NCBI GenBank assembly: GCA_964406775.1
Contig: CAYOSW010000028.1
Location: 1 to 14,040, forward strand
Reading direction: 5' to 3'
DNA length: 14,040 bases
DNA from: JACPKO01 sp964406775
GTDB lineage: Bacteria > Patescibacteriota > Microgenomatia > Daviesbacterales > UBA10151
A program made the translations under genes and the position numbers. The notes beneath the pieces are model-generated. The model saw only the letters and a program-made list of their open reading frames with translations, was not told the DNA's origin and ran no database searches. Numbering within the stretch: position 1 is the stretch's first letter; every line of letters starts with the position of its first letter. Below, in pieces: positions 1 through 6,894 of the stretch.

Positions 1-47
1 CGTTTTATCTCCGAAGTTTTTTCCAGTGTTACCGAAATCCGTTTCAT
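1..47 (-). CDS. 5' end of an unidentified CDS, cut by the left edge
   Basis: On the minus strand an ATG at 47..45 overlaps the TGA stop of the upstream O-antigen-ligase-like gene (46..44) in an ATGA arrangement. It opens a frame reading MKRISVTLEKTSEIK that stays open to the edge. ATGA overlaps link the pyr genes in this same window, so translational coupling is plausible. Only about 15 codons are visible, no domain can be named, and there is no clear Shine-Dalgarno. It could be a chance open frame. Confidence 0.5.
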   Translation of the reverse strand, partial: MKRISVTLEKTSEIK

Positions 48-2164
48 TTTAACTGATCTTGAAGTTTTAATGCGTCCGGATCGTTAGGAATTAAGTTGAG
101 TATAAAATCTATTTGTTCCTTTGCTAAGTTTTTCTCCTTTTTCTTAATATATAAATCTGCGAGATTCAACCGGGCCTCCCTGTAATTAGGTTTCAGTTCG
201 ATTGCCTTTTTCAGAACTTCGATTGCCTCATCCTGCCTGTCAAATTGTGTAAGAATAACTGCTTTATTAAGCAAAATTTTCGGATCGGTCGGAGCAAGGG
301 CGATGGACTTATCGGCAATTTCCAAAGTTCTGTCCTTGTATGCAGGGTCCAGGAGCGAAAGTTGGAAATAGGTGCGGATGGCCGTTCTTAAAACTGTTGT
401 ATTAACCGGGCTAATCGAAAGACCGAGATCGGTAAAAAATACTGAATCATCTTTCAGCTCGGCCGATGTTGTTGAGTCATCACTTAGTAGCGCCAGACTC
501 GAAGCACCCGCAGCATTCCCCAGCTCGGATAGATAGAGAGGTTCCCCCGGGTTAAGTCTGACTGCCTCTATCAGAAAGTTATATGCCCGGCCCGGATTTC
601 CGGCGTCATTATAGTCGGAGCCTTTTTTGTAATTTGCATCCGCTTCCCAGACAGAAAAGAGTGAATTTAGTGCCAGTAAGGTGATCGCTACTACGAGTAC
701 TTGGGTAAGTTTCAGAGAGATATTTTTTTTGCCGATAATGGTAAATAATCTGTTCAGATAGACAGAAAATAAATTACCGGAAGATAATTTTTTTGAAGAA
801 TCAAAGAAAGCAAAAATAAACGCCGGAAAAAGATAAAACAGCAAAGCGACGGAAACGACGGAAAAGAGGAAAAAATTCTGGATAAGATAGGCCGAGTAAC
901 CTGCTCCGATTACGGGGATAAAAAGATAGTCAGCAGGCGGGTTTTTGTGATTTATACTTGTAAAAAATAATCTCAGACAAAACAAAGTGAACAGGAGGAT
1001 TATGGCAAGATAGGATAGAAATCCGAAAATACCAGTAGTGGCCAGATAATTTAGATATTCGTTATGTGCCTTATTATAAAGAAAATCCCATTCGGAAACC
1101 CGGTTATGTTCATTGGGCCTGAATTTATAGTAAGAATAAGCAAAAGTTTCAACTCCTGATCCCAAAACAGGATAAGCTTTAAAAATCTCAAGAGCCCCTT
1201 TCCATACAATTAACCTGATTTGGCCCGACTCTGTACCGCCGTTTTCAAGCTGAGTTCCCGAGGGGGCTGTCTGTCCTTGCGGGATTCCCGGTCTGGTTGG
1301 GACTGCAGGATTTTTTATTAATCTAAATCCGTTTAAAGCGGAGCCGAAGAGTACGCTGAATATCAAAACGGCAGTTAATATTAGGGAAAAGTTTTTTAAA
1401 GAGCTAAAGTTGTTTGTCTTTTGCGAGTAAAGAAAAGTGGAAAATCCGAGAATTATAAATCCGGCAAGCAGTCCCAATGTTGCTCCTCTTGAATAAGTAA
1501 ACGTAAAAGCTAAGTAGTATGCGGAAACAATCACAAGATATATAATCTTGTTTCTTATACTTTTGGACGTAATAAAAAAGTAAATTGCCGGGAAAATCAG
1601 CATCTCAAGGTAAGCGGCCAGCCAATTAGGCTGGCCTAAAGTTCCGAAGACTCGGGCCTGGACATCCTGGACCCAGCAGGATGCTGTATATTCACCGGTC
1701 AGTATTACGCACGACGGAGATAGTCCAAAGTGCTCAGGTATTGCGTAAAGAGCCACAAAAAAACCGGCAATTACAGCGGCGTTTAAAAATTTTATTACAC
1801 TCTCTTTGTTAAAATTAGATACAAACGCATAAAACAAAACAATGTAGGAGATTGTGGATAATAATCCTCCGTTCGATCTTGAGTAGTAGCCCCATAAAGA
1901 AGTATGAGGATCAATTGAAAAGATTGTTGAGAGAATTTGGCTCAGTAAAAATAATCCGATCGGTATGTCCAGCGGCGTTTTCTTGAAAATTAAGTCTCTC
2001 GCGGAAAGCATTTTCAGAATCCAAACTCCGGTAATTATTACGGTTAGTCCGTAAACAAAAATCATTTTGTTAAATTCAAAAAGTTCGGAATTATATTTGG
2101 TGAAAAGAAACGGAGTGATGCAGAGAAGAAGGTAAAAAGCTGCCGCCAAAATCCTGTTTAGCAT
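44..2164 (-). CDS. O-antigen ligase/polymerase-like membrane protein with C-terminal TPR domain
   Basis: A 706-residue polytopic membrane protein of the Wzy/WaaL (O-antigen ligase) superfamily. These enzymes polymerise or transfer lipid-linked glycans on the outer face of the membrane; some relatives modify proteins. Many hydrophobic segments span residues 4-22, 34-51, 66-83, 100-116, 124-142, 183-245 and 260-280, then 370-455 and 485-505. Family hallmarks seen are GQPNWLAAYL (177-186), the RGATLGLLAG segment (226-235), and a large external loop (about 281-372) ending in AHNEYLNYL (366-374), whose His matches the conserved ligase-loop histidine. Residues from about 508 to 706 are soluble, with TPR-like repeats clearest at 611-700 (for example AIEVLKKAIELKPN). 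Bacterial O-antigen-ligase proteins with TPR tails are known. The promoter looks nearly leaderless. The substrate cannot be told: it may be a surface polysaccharide or a pilin/S-layer glycan. Confidence 0.85.
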   Translation of the reverse strand: MLNRILAAAFYLLLCITPFLFTKYNSELFEFNKMIFVYGLTVIITGVWILKMLSARDLIFKKTPLDIPIGLFLLSQILSTIFSIDPHTSLWGYYSRSNGGLLSTISYIVLFYAFVSNFNKESVIKFLNAAVIAGFFVALYAIPEHFGLSPSCVILTGEYTASCWVQDVQARVFGTLGQPNWLAAYLEMLIFPAIYFFITSKSIRNKIIYLVIVSAYYLAFTFTYSRGATLGLLAGFIILGFSTFLYSQKTNNFSSLKNFSLILTAVLIFSVLFGSALNGFRLIKNPAVPTRPGIPQGQTAPSGTQLENGGTESGQIRLIVWKGALEIFKAYPVLGSGVETFAYSYYKFRPNEHNRVSEWDFLYNKAHNEYLNYLATTGIFGFLSYLAIILLFTLFCLRLFFTSINHKNPPADYLFIPVIGAGYSAYLIQNFFLFSVVSVALLFYLFPAFIFAFFDSSKKLSSGNLFSVYLNRLFTIIGKKNISLKLTQVLVVAITLLALNSLFSVWEADANYKKGSDYNDAGNPGRAYNFLIEAVRLNPGEPLYLSELGNAAGASSLALLSDDSTTSAELKDDSVFFTDLGLSISPVNTTVLRTAIRTYFQLSLLDPAYKDRTLEIADKSIALAPTDPKILLNKAVILTQFDRQDEAIEVLKKAIELKPNYREARLNLADLYIKKKEKNLAKEQIDFILNLIPNDPDALKLQDQLK

Positions 2165-2173
2165 AACGGATAA

Positions 2174-2202
2174 ATATTAACGACCACAGCCTTTTAAAGC
2201 AA
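2174..2202 (-). promoter_or_regulatory. promoter for the O-antigen-ligase-like gene (near-leaderless)
   Basis: Read on the minus strand, TTGCTT (2202..2197), a 17-bp spacer and TAATAT (2179..2174) put transcription start near 2167, 3 nt before the ATG at 2164. There is no Shine-Dalgarno. It shares the short divergent spacer with the paralog promoter. Confidence 0.45.
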
Positions 2203-2214
2203 GTGCTTCTACTG

Positions 2215-2220
2215 TATATT
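2215..2220 (+). promoter_or_regulatory. -10 box for the first anchored paralog
   Basis: TATATT, directly preceded by TG, lies 14 nt before the ATG at 2235. The predicted start near 2227 leaves an 8-nt leader without a Shine-Dalgarno. The -35 region (TTTTAA at 2192-2197) is poor. Confidence 0.45.
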
Positions 2221-2234
2221 AATAAGTACACTTT

Positions 2235-3494
2235 ATGCTGCCCAAATTTTCTAAATCCCAAAACGGTTATATAGGACTGGCTATAGTCGTTTTTTTAATC
2301 ATCATAGCCGCATTTCTTTTTCCCTGGAAAATTCCCAAAAGCGATTACACTATTTCCGGAGGTTCGCAATATTGCCGTGAATTCATAAACGATGCGAATG
2401 CTCCGACGATGAGTTACGACGGCGTGACATATAAGATGATAAAAAAGAATGTTCCGGTAAATCCGGGCGGTATTCAGGGAAACCACCACGTTGGATATAA
2501 AGGAAATGTTAACGTTGAGGGTGCGAATTTTCAGGTACTCAGTCCTGAGGAGGGAGCGGGTAGGAGTTATGATTTTAATACGGAAGACGGCGTGACAGAT
2601 ATTACTTTTGCCGACTACGGGTTGCTTTATCTTTTACATCTGGATGCCGCCAATAACCCTGAGACTGTGGATATTCAAAATGCCGGACTTCAGATAATTG
2701 ATATCTATCAGGACATATCAAAACCGCCTCTGCCTCTTGCTGAAAATATTCTCAAATGTGTTGATTCCGGAGTCCGGAATGTTATTAACCCGACTGTGCT
2801 GGTCCCCGACCAGAATGTCAGTCCCCAAAAAGACCAGCTCCAGCTGGAATGGTTTGTAATAAAACAGGCAAAATTTATGCCTAAAGCTTGGTGGACTCCG
2901 GAGTGCAAACCTGCCGTTTATTTGTATCCGACAAAGAGACAGCTGGTTAATCTGCAGGTATTTCCTAGGGGACTACTATCGTATACAGACCCGCCTTACA
3001 GTGCTCAAAACGGTTGGACTGTCCGTGCATATCCTGAAGGTAAGCTTTTTAATTTAAACAACGAACCGGTTAAAAACAACTACCTCTACTATGAATCAAA
3101 ACTTGAGGATAAATTTATCAACAAACCCAAAGAAGGTTGGGTAGTGAGATATGAAGAATTAGATAATCTCTATGAAACAGTCCTCCCTAAGCTGGGGCTG
3201 AATGAAAAAGAAAAAACTGACTTTATCAATTATTGGTCAAACAAACTACCTAACTCTCCATATTATTTTGTAGGTCTGGTTGAAAAGAATCAAAGGGATT
3301 ATTTGGAACCACTAGTTGTCACACCAAACCCCGATACCTCGATCAGATTCAGTCTCTTTTTTGAAGCAATAGATCAACCGATTACCGTAGAGCAGCCTGA
3401 AATTATTACCCCTCAAAGAAAAGGATTTACCCTGGTAGACTGGGGAGGGATGGTTAAACTGCATCCTGGCACTCCGTTTACGTGCAGTCAATAA
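2235..3494 (+). CDS. membrane-anchored surface protein, paralog 1 (uncharacterised C-terminal domain)
   Basis: A 419-residue protein with a short basic N-terminus, an uninterrupted hydrophobic stretch (11-30) and a large soluble remainder, probably exported and anchored. The N-terminus KSQNGYIGLAIVVF resembles a type IV prepilin leader (Gly, then aromatic, then hydrophobic helix) but lacks Glu at +5. From residue 224, CKPAVYLYP opens a domain running to the C-terminus (PYSAQNGWTV, YLYYES, a GFTLVDWGG motif near the end). I recognise this KPxxYLYP...GFTxxxWGG layout from uncharacterised proteins of varied bacteria but cannot assign a family name or function. The middle (about 40-223) is unrecognised. 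Residues 280-419 are identical in sequence to the C-terminus of the next gene, which starts 1 nt after this stop, so the two are surely co-transcribed. Confidence 0.8.
   Translation: MLPKFSKSQNGYIGLAIVVFLIIIAAFLFPWKIPKSDYTISGGSQYCREFINDANAPTMSYDGVTYKMIKKNVPVNPGGIQGNHHVGYKGNVNVEGANFQVLSPEEGAGRSYDFNTEDGVTDITFADYGLLYLLHLDAANNPETVDIQNAGLQIIDIYQDISKPPLPLAENILKCVDSGVRNVINPTVLVPDQNVSPQKDQLQLEWFVIKQAKFMPKAWWTPECKPAVYLYPTKRQLVNLQVFPRGLLSYTDPPYSAQNGWTVRAYPEGKLFNLNNEPVKNNYLYYESKLEDKFINKPKEGWVVRYEELDNLYETVLPKLGLNEKEKTDFINYWSNKLPNSPYYFVGLVEKNQRDYLEPLVVTPNPDTSIRFSLFFEAIDQPITVEQPEIITPQRKGFTLVDWGGMVKLHPGTPFTCSQ
3072..3484 (+). repeat. 413-bp direct repeat, copy 1
   Basis: By eye this is identical, base for base, to 4390-4802 (offset 1318). 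It covers codons 280 to about 417 of paralog 1. The left boundary is abrupt: just before it the two genes differ heavily. The right boundary is two bases into the codon for the final Cys. Confidence 0.95.
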
Positions 3495-3495
3495 T

Positions 3496-4812
3496 ATGCA
3501 TAAGAAACAACAAAAAGGTTATATAGCATTAGTTTTGGTAATTTTTGCGGTCCTTTTGGGGTTTTTAATTTTCCCTGCTAAATTTCCTAAAAAGGGAATT
3601 TCCGAATGTACTGTCGGCGAACCGCCGGATGGTTACCAGGTATTAACCGGATTACCCGCGATAAAGGATATATTTATTCCCGCAGAAGCTGACTTTAGCG
3701 GTAACGAACCTATTTATGGAGGTCCTGATCCTGTCGAAAAGGCTGATTATATTTTGATAAGAAGAAAAGTTCCAACAGGTAGAAAAAGTGAACCTCCGGG
3801 TTGGGATTTTCTGGGAGGATCGACTGCAACGGATCATACACACACGATAAATCTCGGCGAGCTTCCTGAAAAACCCGGTTACGATGCGTACTATCCCGGT
3901 AGATGGGGAGAGATGGATATTCCCTCAAAAGGGCGTAAATATATCCGTAATATGGGATTGATACTTTTTGCCAATAACGACCCTGCAACAATTAAGGAGG
4001 TCGACGGCAATACGATTTATCAGATGGATGTTTATCAGGATAAAAGGGTTTACGATGCCCGGAATAAAGGTTATTCAGAAAACGATATATTTATCTGTGG
4101 AGTTGATACAAAAGTCGGCTCATCTTTTGTAGTGGTTCCGGGTCAGGATAAAAGTCAGACAAAAGATCAACTTCAGCTGGAGTGGTTTGTGTTCTCAAGT
4201 GATAAGCTTTGGGGAATACACTGCAAACCTGCCGTTTATTTATATCCTCCCGAAAAGAAATTGGTAAACGTTAAGGTTTTTCCGAAAGGAATATTATCCT
4301 ATACCGATCCTCCGTATGATTTAGATAAAGGTTGGACGGTAACCGCTTATCCGGACGGTTCGCTGATAGATTTAAGCTCGGAAAAAATAAAAAACAACTA
4401 CCTCTACTATGAATCAAAACTTGAGGATAAATTTATCAACAAACCCAAAGAAGGTTGGGTAGTGAGATATGAAGAATTAGATAATCTCTATGAAACAGTC
4501 CTCCCTAAGCTGGGGCTGAATGAAAAAGAAAAAACTGACTTTATCAATTATTGGTCAAACAAACTACCTAACTCTCCATATTATTTTGTAGGTCTGGTTG
4601 AAAAGAATCAAAGGGATTATTTGGAACCACTAGTTGTCACACCAAACCCCGATACCTCGATCAGATTCAGTCTCTTTTTTGAAGCAATAGATCAACCGAT
4701 TACCGTAGAGCAGCCTGAAATTATTACCCCTCAAAGAAAAGGATTTACCCTGGTAGACTGGGGAGGGATGGTTAAACTGCATCCTGGCACTCCGTTTACG
4801 TGTTCACAGTAA
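3496..4812 (+). CDS. membrane-anchored surface protein, paralog 2 (uncharacterised C-terminal domain)
   Basis: A 438-residue paralog of the preceding gene with the same plan: basic start, GYIALVLVIFAVLLGFLIFP hydrophobic segment (8-27), a variable middle (about 35-225), the linker KDQLQLEWFV shared with paralog 1, then CKPAVYLYP (243-251) and the uncharacterised C-terminal domain. The stretch from CKPAVYLYP to residue 298 matches paralog 1 at only about 35 of 56 positions, yet residues 299-438 are identical, which points to recent homogenisation. It again has a prepilin-like Gly-Tyr junction without Glu at +5. The start ATG follows the upstream stop by 1 nt with no Shine-Dalgarno, so it probably depends on coupled translation. 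Function is unknown; a surface or pilus-associated role is inference from the N-terminus only. Confidence 0.8.
   Translation: MHKKQQKGYIALVLVIFAVLLGFLIFPAKFPKKGISECTVGEPPDGYQVLTGLPAIKDIFIPAEADFSGNEPIYGGPDPVEKADYILIRRKVPTGRKSEPPGWDFLGGSTATDHTHTINLGELPEKPGYDAYYPGRWGEMDIPSKGRKYIRNMGLILFANNDPATIKEVDGNTIYQMDVYQDKRVYDARNKGYSENDIFICGVDTKVGSSFVVVPGQDKSQTKDQLQLEWFVFSSDKLWGIHCKPAVYLYPPEKKLVNVKVFPKGILSYTDPPYDLDKGWTVTAYPDGSLIDLSSEKIKNNYLYYESKLEDKFINKPKEGWVVRYEELDNLYETVLPKLGLNEKEKTDFINYWSNKLPNSPYYFVGLVEKNQRDYLEPLVVTPNPDTSIRFSLFFEAIDQPITVEQPEIITPQRKGFTLVDWGGMVKLHPGTPFTCSQ
4390..4802 (+). repeat. 413-bp direct repeat, copy 2
   Basis: Second copy of the perfect repeat at 3072-3484. Identity stops at 4802. 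The last codons then encode the same Cys-Ser-Gln with different codons (TGT TCA CAG here, TGC AGT CAA in copy 1). The differing bases here form the -35 box of the mreB promoter. Confidence 0.95.
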
Positions 4813-4832
4813 ACTCAAAGTTATGCTAAACT
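4803..4832 (+). promoter_or_regulatory. mreB promoter inside the 3' end of paralog 2
   Basis: TTCACA (4803-4808), an 18-bp spacer and TAAACT (4827-4832) with an extended TGc just before it. Predicted transcription start is near 4839, 4 nt before the mreB ATG, with no room for a Shine-Dalgarno. The -35 box overlaps the last codons of the upstream gene. Confidence 0.55.
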
Positions 4833-4842
4833 GCAAACCATT

Positions 4843-5889
4843 ATGTTCGGCAGGTTTTGGCAGTTAGTTTCCCACGATATAGGCATAGATTTAGGAACTG
4901 TAAACACACTTGTCGCGGTCAGAGGAAAAGGAATAATCATCCGTGAACCTTCGGTTGTCGCAATTCACAAAAAAACCAAGCAGGTTTTGGCAATAGGTAC
5001 CGAGGCAAAAAGAATGATCGGTAGAACCCCGCAAGTTATAGAGGCGATCCGGCCTTTGCGTGACGGAGTGATTTCTGACTTTGATACCACTGAAGCAATG
5101 CTCCGTCATTTTATACAAAAAGTTCACGCACTCCCCAGCCGTTTTCCTAAAATTCCCAGACCCCGTGTCGTTATCGGAATTCCTTCCGGTGTGACCGAGG
5201 TGGAGAGAAGGGCAGTTCAGGATGCGGCGATTTCAGCAGGGGCAAGAGAGGCATATCTGATCGAAGAGCCGATGGCGGATGCGATAGGGTCGAATATGAA
5301 TATTGAGGACCCTGAAGGGAATATGGTTGTGGATATCGGAGGAGGTACAACGGAAATCGCGGTTATATCTTTAGGCGGGATGGTTTTAAATAGGTCCTTA
5401 AGAACGGCGGGAGATGAGCTTGATCAGGACATAATTTCGTATATGAGAATGCGCTACGGAGTACTTATAGGAGAACGGACAGCAGAAGACATAAAAATCG
5501 AGCTAGGTTCCGCGGTTCCTTTAGTTAAGGAGAGAGAGGCGGTTGTAAGAGGCAGAGAATTGGCATCGGGTTTGCCGAAATCGATAAGAGTTACTTCTGT
5601 TGAAATCCGTGAGGCATTAGCGGGAACAATCAGCCAAATCATTAATGAGATTCACGAGGTCCTCGAAGAAACTCCTCCCGAATTGCTCGCTGATATTTTA
5701 GAAAGGGGAATTGTCATTACCGGAGGCGGAGCTTTAATTAGGGGCTTGGATAAAAGAGTTTCCGAAGAAACAAAGATTCCGGTTTGGGTTGCTGACGATC
5801 CGTTAACAACAGTCGTTAGAGGGTGCTACAAACTTCTGGAAGATTTGGACTTACTCGCCAAAGTAAAAGTTACCGGCGGATTAAAATAG
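4843..5889 (+). CDS. mreB: rod-shape-determining protein MreB (actin homologue)
   Basis: MreB forms membrane-bound, ATP-dependent filaments that position the cell-wall elongation machinery. At 348 residues it has the usual length. The actin-fold signatures are intact: phosphate-1 loop DLGTVNT (16-22), IGIPSGVTEVERRA (111-124), EEPMADAIG (141-149), phosphate-2 loop DIGGGTTEIA (164-173) and adenosine motif TGGGALIRGLD (293-303). The N-terminus MFGRFWQLVS is short, aromatic and hydrophobic, as expected for membrane contact. The start has no Shine-Dalgarno and sits just after a promoter. The HAD phosphatase gene follows 9 nt downstream. Its usual partners mreC, mreD and mrdA lie about 5.2 kb further on, past the small-ORF region and the pyr genes. 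Confidence 0.97.
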   Translation: MFGRFWQLVSHDIGIDLGTVNTLVAVRGKGIIIREPSVVAIHKKTKQVLAIGTEAKRMIGRTPQVIEAIRPLRDGVISDFDTTEAMLRHFIQKVHALPSRFPKIPRPRVVIGIPSGVTEVERRAVQDAAISAGAREAYLIEEPMADAIGSNMNIEDPEGNMVVDIGGGTTEIAVISLGGMVLNRSLRTAGDELDQDIISYMRMRYGVLIGERTAEDIKIELGSAVPLVKEREAVVRGRELASGLPKSIRVTSVEIREALAGTISQIINEIHEVLEETPPELLADILERGIVITGGGALIRGLDKRVSEETKIPVWVADDPLTTVVRGCYKLLEDLDLLAKVKVTGGLK

Positions 5890-5898
5890 TTAAAAGTG

Positions 5899-6528
5899 AT
5901 GAAAACTGTCCTTTTTGATATTGATGGGACTTTGCTTGATACTGCTGAATTGATCTATCAGGCGTTTGAACATTCCTTAAAATTGCACGGCCATCACGTT
6001 ATAGCAAGGCAAAAAATGGCCTTCTCTATCGGTAAATCGCTGGAAGATTGTTATTTGGATTTTGCGCCCAATGGCGATCCTGTTGTGCTATCAAAAACCC
6101 ACAATGAATTTCAGCTTAAAAATCCTCACCTGGCTGAACTTTTTCCGGATACCTTAAAAACTTTGGAGCAGTTGAAAAATTTAGGATTTAAAATGGCGGG
6201 GATCACCAACCGCTGGAAATCCAGCGGAACTTTAAGCATTAAATTAACCGGACTTAATAATTATCTGGAATTTGTTTTATTCCGCGACGATGTAAAAAAA
6301 TTAAAGCCGGATCCTCAACCGGTGTATCAGGCTCTAGACAGATTGGGTATTGTTAAGGAGAAAGCAGTGTTTGTAGGGGATTCGGAAGTGGATATTTTGT
6401 GCGGGAAAAACGCAGGTATAAAAACAGTAGGAGTTACTTCAGGATTTGCAGGGGAAAAAATCAGGAATTTCGGGTCTGATTTTGTTATAGACAGTTTATC
6501 CGGACTTCCCGAGATATTGCTATATTGA
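5899..6528 (+). CDS. HAD-superfamily hydrolase, phosphoglycolate phosphatase/PpaX-like
   Basis: A 209-residue haloacid-dehalogenase-type phosphatase of the Gph/PpaX/beta-phosphoglucomutase group. All four HAD motifs are present: DIDGT (7-11, nucleophile and acid Asp), GITN (Thr about 103), KPDP (Lys about 136) and GDSEVDI (160-166). An alpha-helical cap lies between motifs I and II (about residues 15-80). The substrate cannot be assigned by sequence; small phosphoesters such as phosphoglycolate or pyrophosphate are typical. I chose the ATG at 5899; a GTG directly before it (5896) would add one residue. No good Shine-Dalgarno precedes it, so it is probably expressed by read-through from mreB, 9 nt upstream. 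No terminator follows the stop. Confidence 0.88.
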   Translation: MKTVLFDIDGTLLDTAELIYQAFEHSLKLHGHHVIARQKMAFSIGKSLEDCYLDFAPNGDPVVLSKTHNEFQLKNPHLAELFPDTLKTLEQLKNLGFKMAGITNRWKSSGTLSIKLTGLNNYLEFVLFRDDVKKLKPDPQPVYQALDRLGIVKEKAVFVGDSEVDILCGKNAGIKTVGVTSGFAGEKIRNFGSDFVIDSLSGLPEILLY

Positions 6529-6553
6529 AAGTTTTTTTAAGGTTTGATAATTT
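6525..6553 (+). promoter_or_regulatory. promoter for the small-ORF region
   Basis: TTGAAA (6525-6530, overlapping the HAD stop codon), a 17-bp spacer and TAATTT (6548-6553) with an extended TGa before it. Predicted start is near 6560, giving a leader of about 27 nt that contains a strong Shine-Dalgarno. This contrasts with the near-leaderless promoters elsewhere in the window. Confidence 0.5.
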
Positions 6554-6570
6554 GAATCTTCTACAAAAAA

Positions 6571-6582
6571 AAAGGGGGTGAT
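6571..6582 (+). promoter_or_regulatory. extended Shine-Dalgarno of small ORF 1 (decides the start)
   Basis: AAAGGGGGTGAT matches the full anti-Shine-Dalgarno complement AAAGGAGGTGAT at 11 of 12 positions, and the exception can form a G-U pair. An in-frame GTG (6578) and ATT (6581) fall inside this duplex. The in-frame ATC at 6587 lies 8 nt past the G-run, which is ideal spacing. Confidence 0.65.
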
Positions 6583-6586
6583 TAAA

Positions 6587-6709
6587 ATCACTGCAAAAAT
6601 CTACAGAGGGAGAACGGCTTCTCAAATCGGACACAAAGTTTTAGACCTGATCGGCAGACAGTCCAGCAAGGGAGCTAAAAACCCTCTTTTAAATTCAATT
6701 AGAGATTAA
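6587..6709 (+). CDS. small basic protein, unrecognised; probable AUC start
   Basis: A 40-codon frame (43 if read from the GTG at 6578) encoding a small, basic, soluble protein beginning ITAKIYRGRTASQ and ending NPLLNSIRD, with a helix-prone middle (QIGHKVLDLIGRQ). I do not recognise it. The main evidence for translation is the very strong extended Shine-Dalgarno placed 8 nt before an in-frame ATC, together with an upstream promoter. No ATG occurs in the frame. An AUC start would be unusual; the known precedent for non-AUG/GUG/UUG starts is AUU in E. coli infC. The stop is followed within 6 nt by an inverted-repeat element, the same arrangement as the next small ORF. A non-coding transcript with ribosome-binding capacity is the main alternative. 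Confidence 0.45.
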   Translation: MTAKIYRGRTASQIGHKVLDLIGRQSSKGAKNPLLNSIRD

Positions 6710-6714
6710 AAGGT

Positions 6715-6777
6715 AAAGTTAATTCAGTCTCAAGAGCTGTCTTGAGACGGTTGTTGTGAAATTAACTTTTACAACAA
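6715..6777 (+). other. structured inverted-repeat element 1 with mutually exclusive stems
   Basis: Just after small ORF 1, AAAGTTAATT (6715-6724) pairs perfectly with AATTAACTTT (6760-6769). Inside sits a 9-bp hairpin, GTCTCAAGA (6727-6735) with TCTTGAGAC (6740-6748), 4-nt loop. Separately TTGTTGT (6751-6757) pairs with ACAACAA (6771-6777), whose loop holds the 3' arm of the outer stem, so the two folds exclude each other as simple helices. There is no T-run after the hairpin, so it is not an ordinary terminator. Confidence 0.6.
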
Positions 6778-6792
6778 AATCTACACAGCAAC

Positions 6793-6812
6793 TTTTTAAC
6801 TTTTCTTAAAAA
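6793..6812 (+). other. small A/T hairpin
   Basis: TTTTTAA (6793-6799) and TTAAAAA (6806-6812) are inverted repeats with a 6-nt loop. The stem is purely A/T and weak; it may be chance in this AT-rich spacer. Confidence 0.25.
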
Positions 6813-6850
6813 TCCAAAAAATCATTTAAAAGAGAACTGAACTTAAGGTT

Positions 6851-6893
6851 TTTAGAGTCTTTGCGCGCATTTGCGCAAAAATATTGCTCTAAA
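6851..6893 (+). promoter_or_regulatory. 5' UTR stem-loop before small ORF 2
   Basis: TTTAGAG (6851-6857) pairs with CTCTAAA (6887-6893). Inside, TTTGCGC (6860-6866) pairs with GCGCAAA (6873-6879) around a 6-nt loop. The hairpin ends 1 nt before the Shine-Dalgarno at 6895 and leaves it exposed. It could insulate the ribosome site, stabilise the 5' end, or bind a regulator. Confidence 0.5.
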
Positions 6894-6894
6894 C

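Noticed and set aside
6727..6748. Perfect 9-bp hairpin as an intrinsic terminator
   Set aside because: It is followed by GGTTGTTG rather than a T-run; it fits better as part of a nested RNA element.
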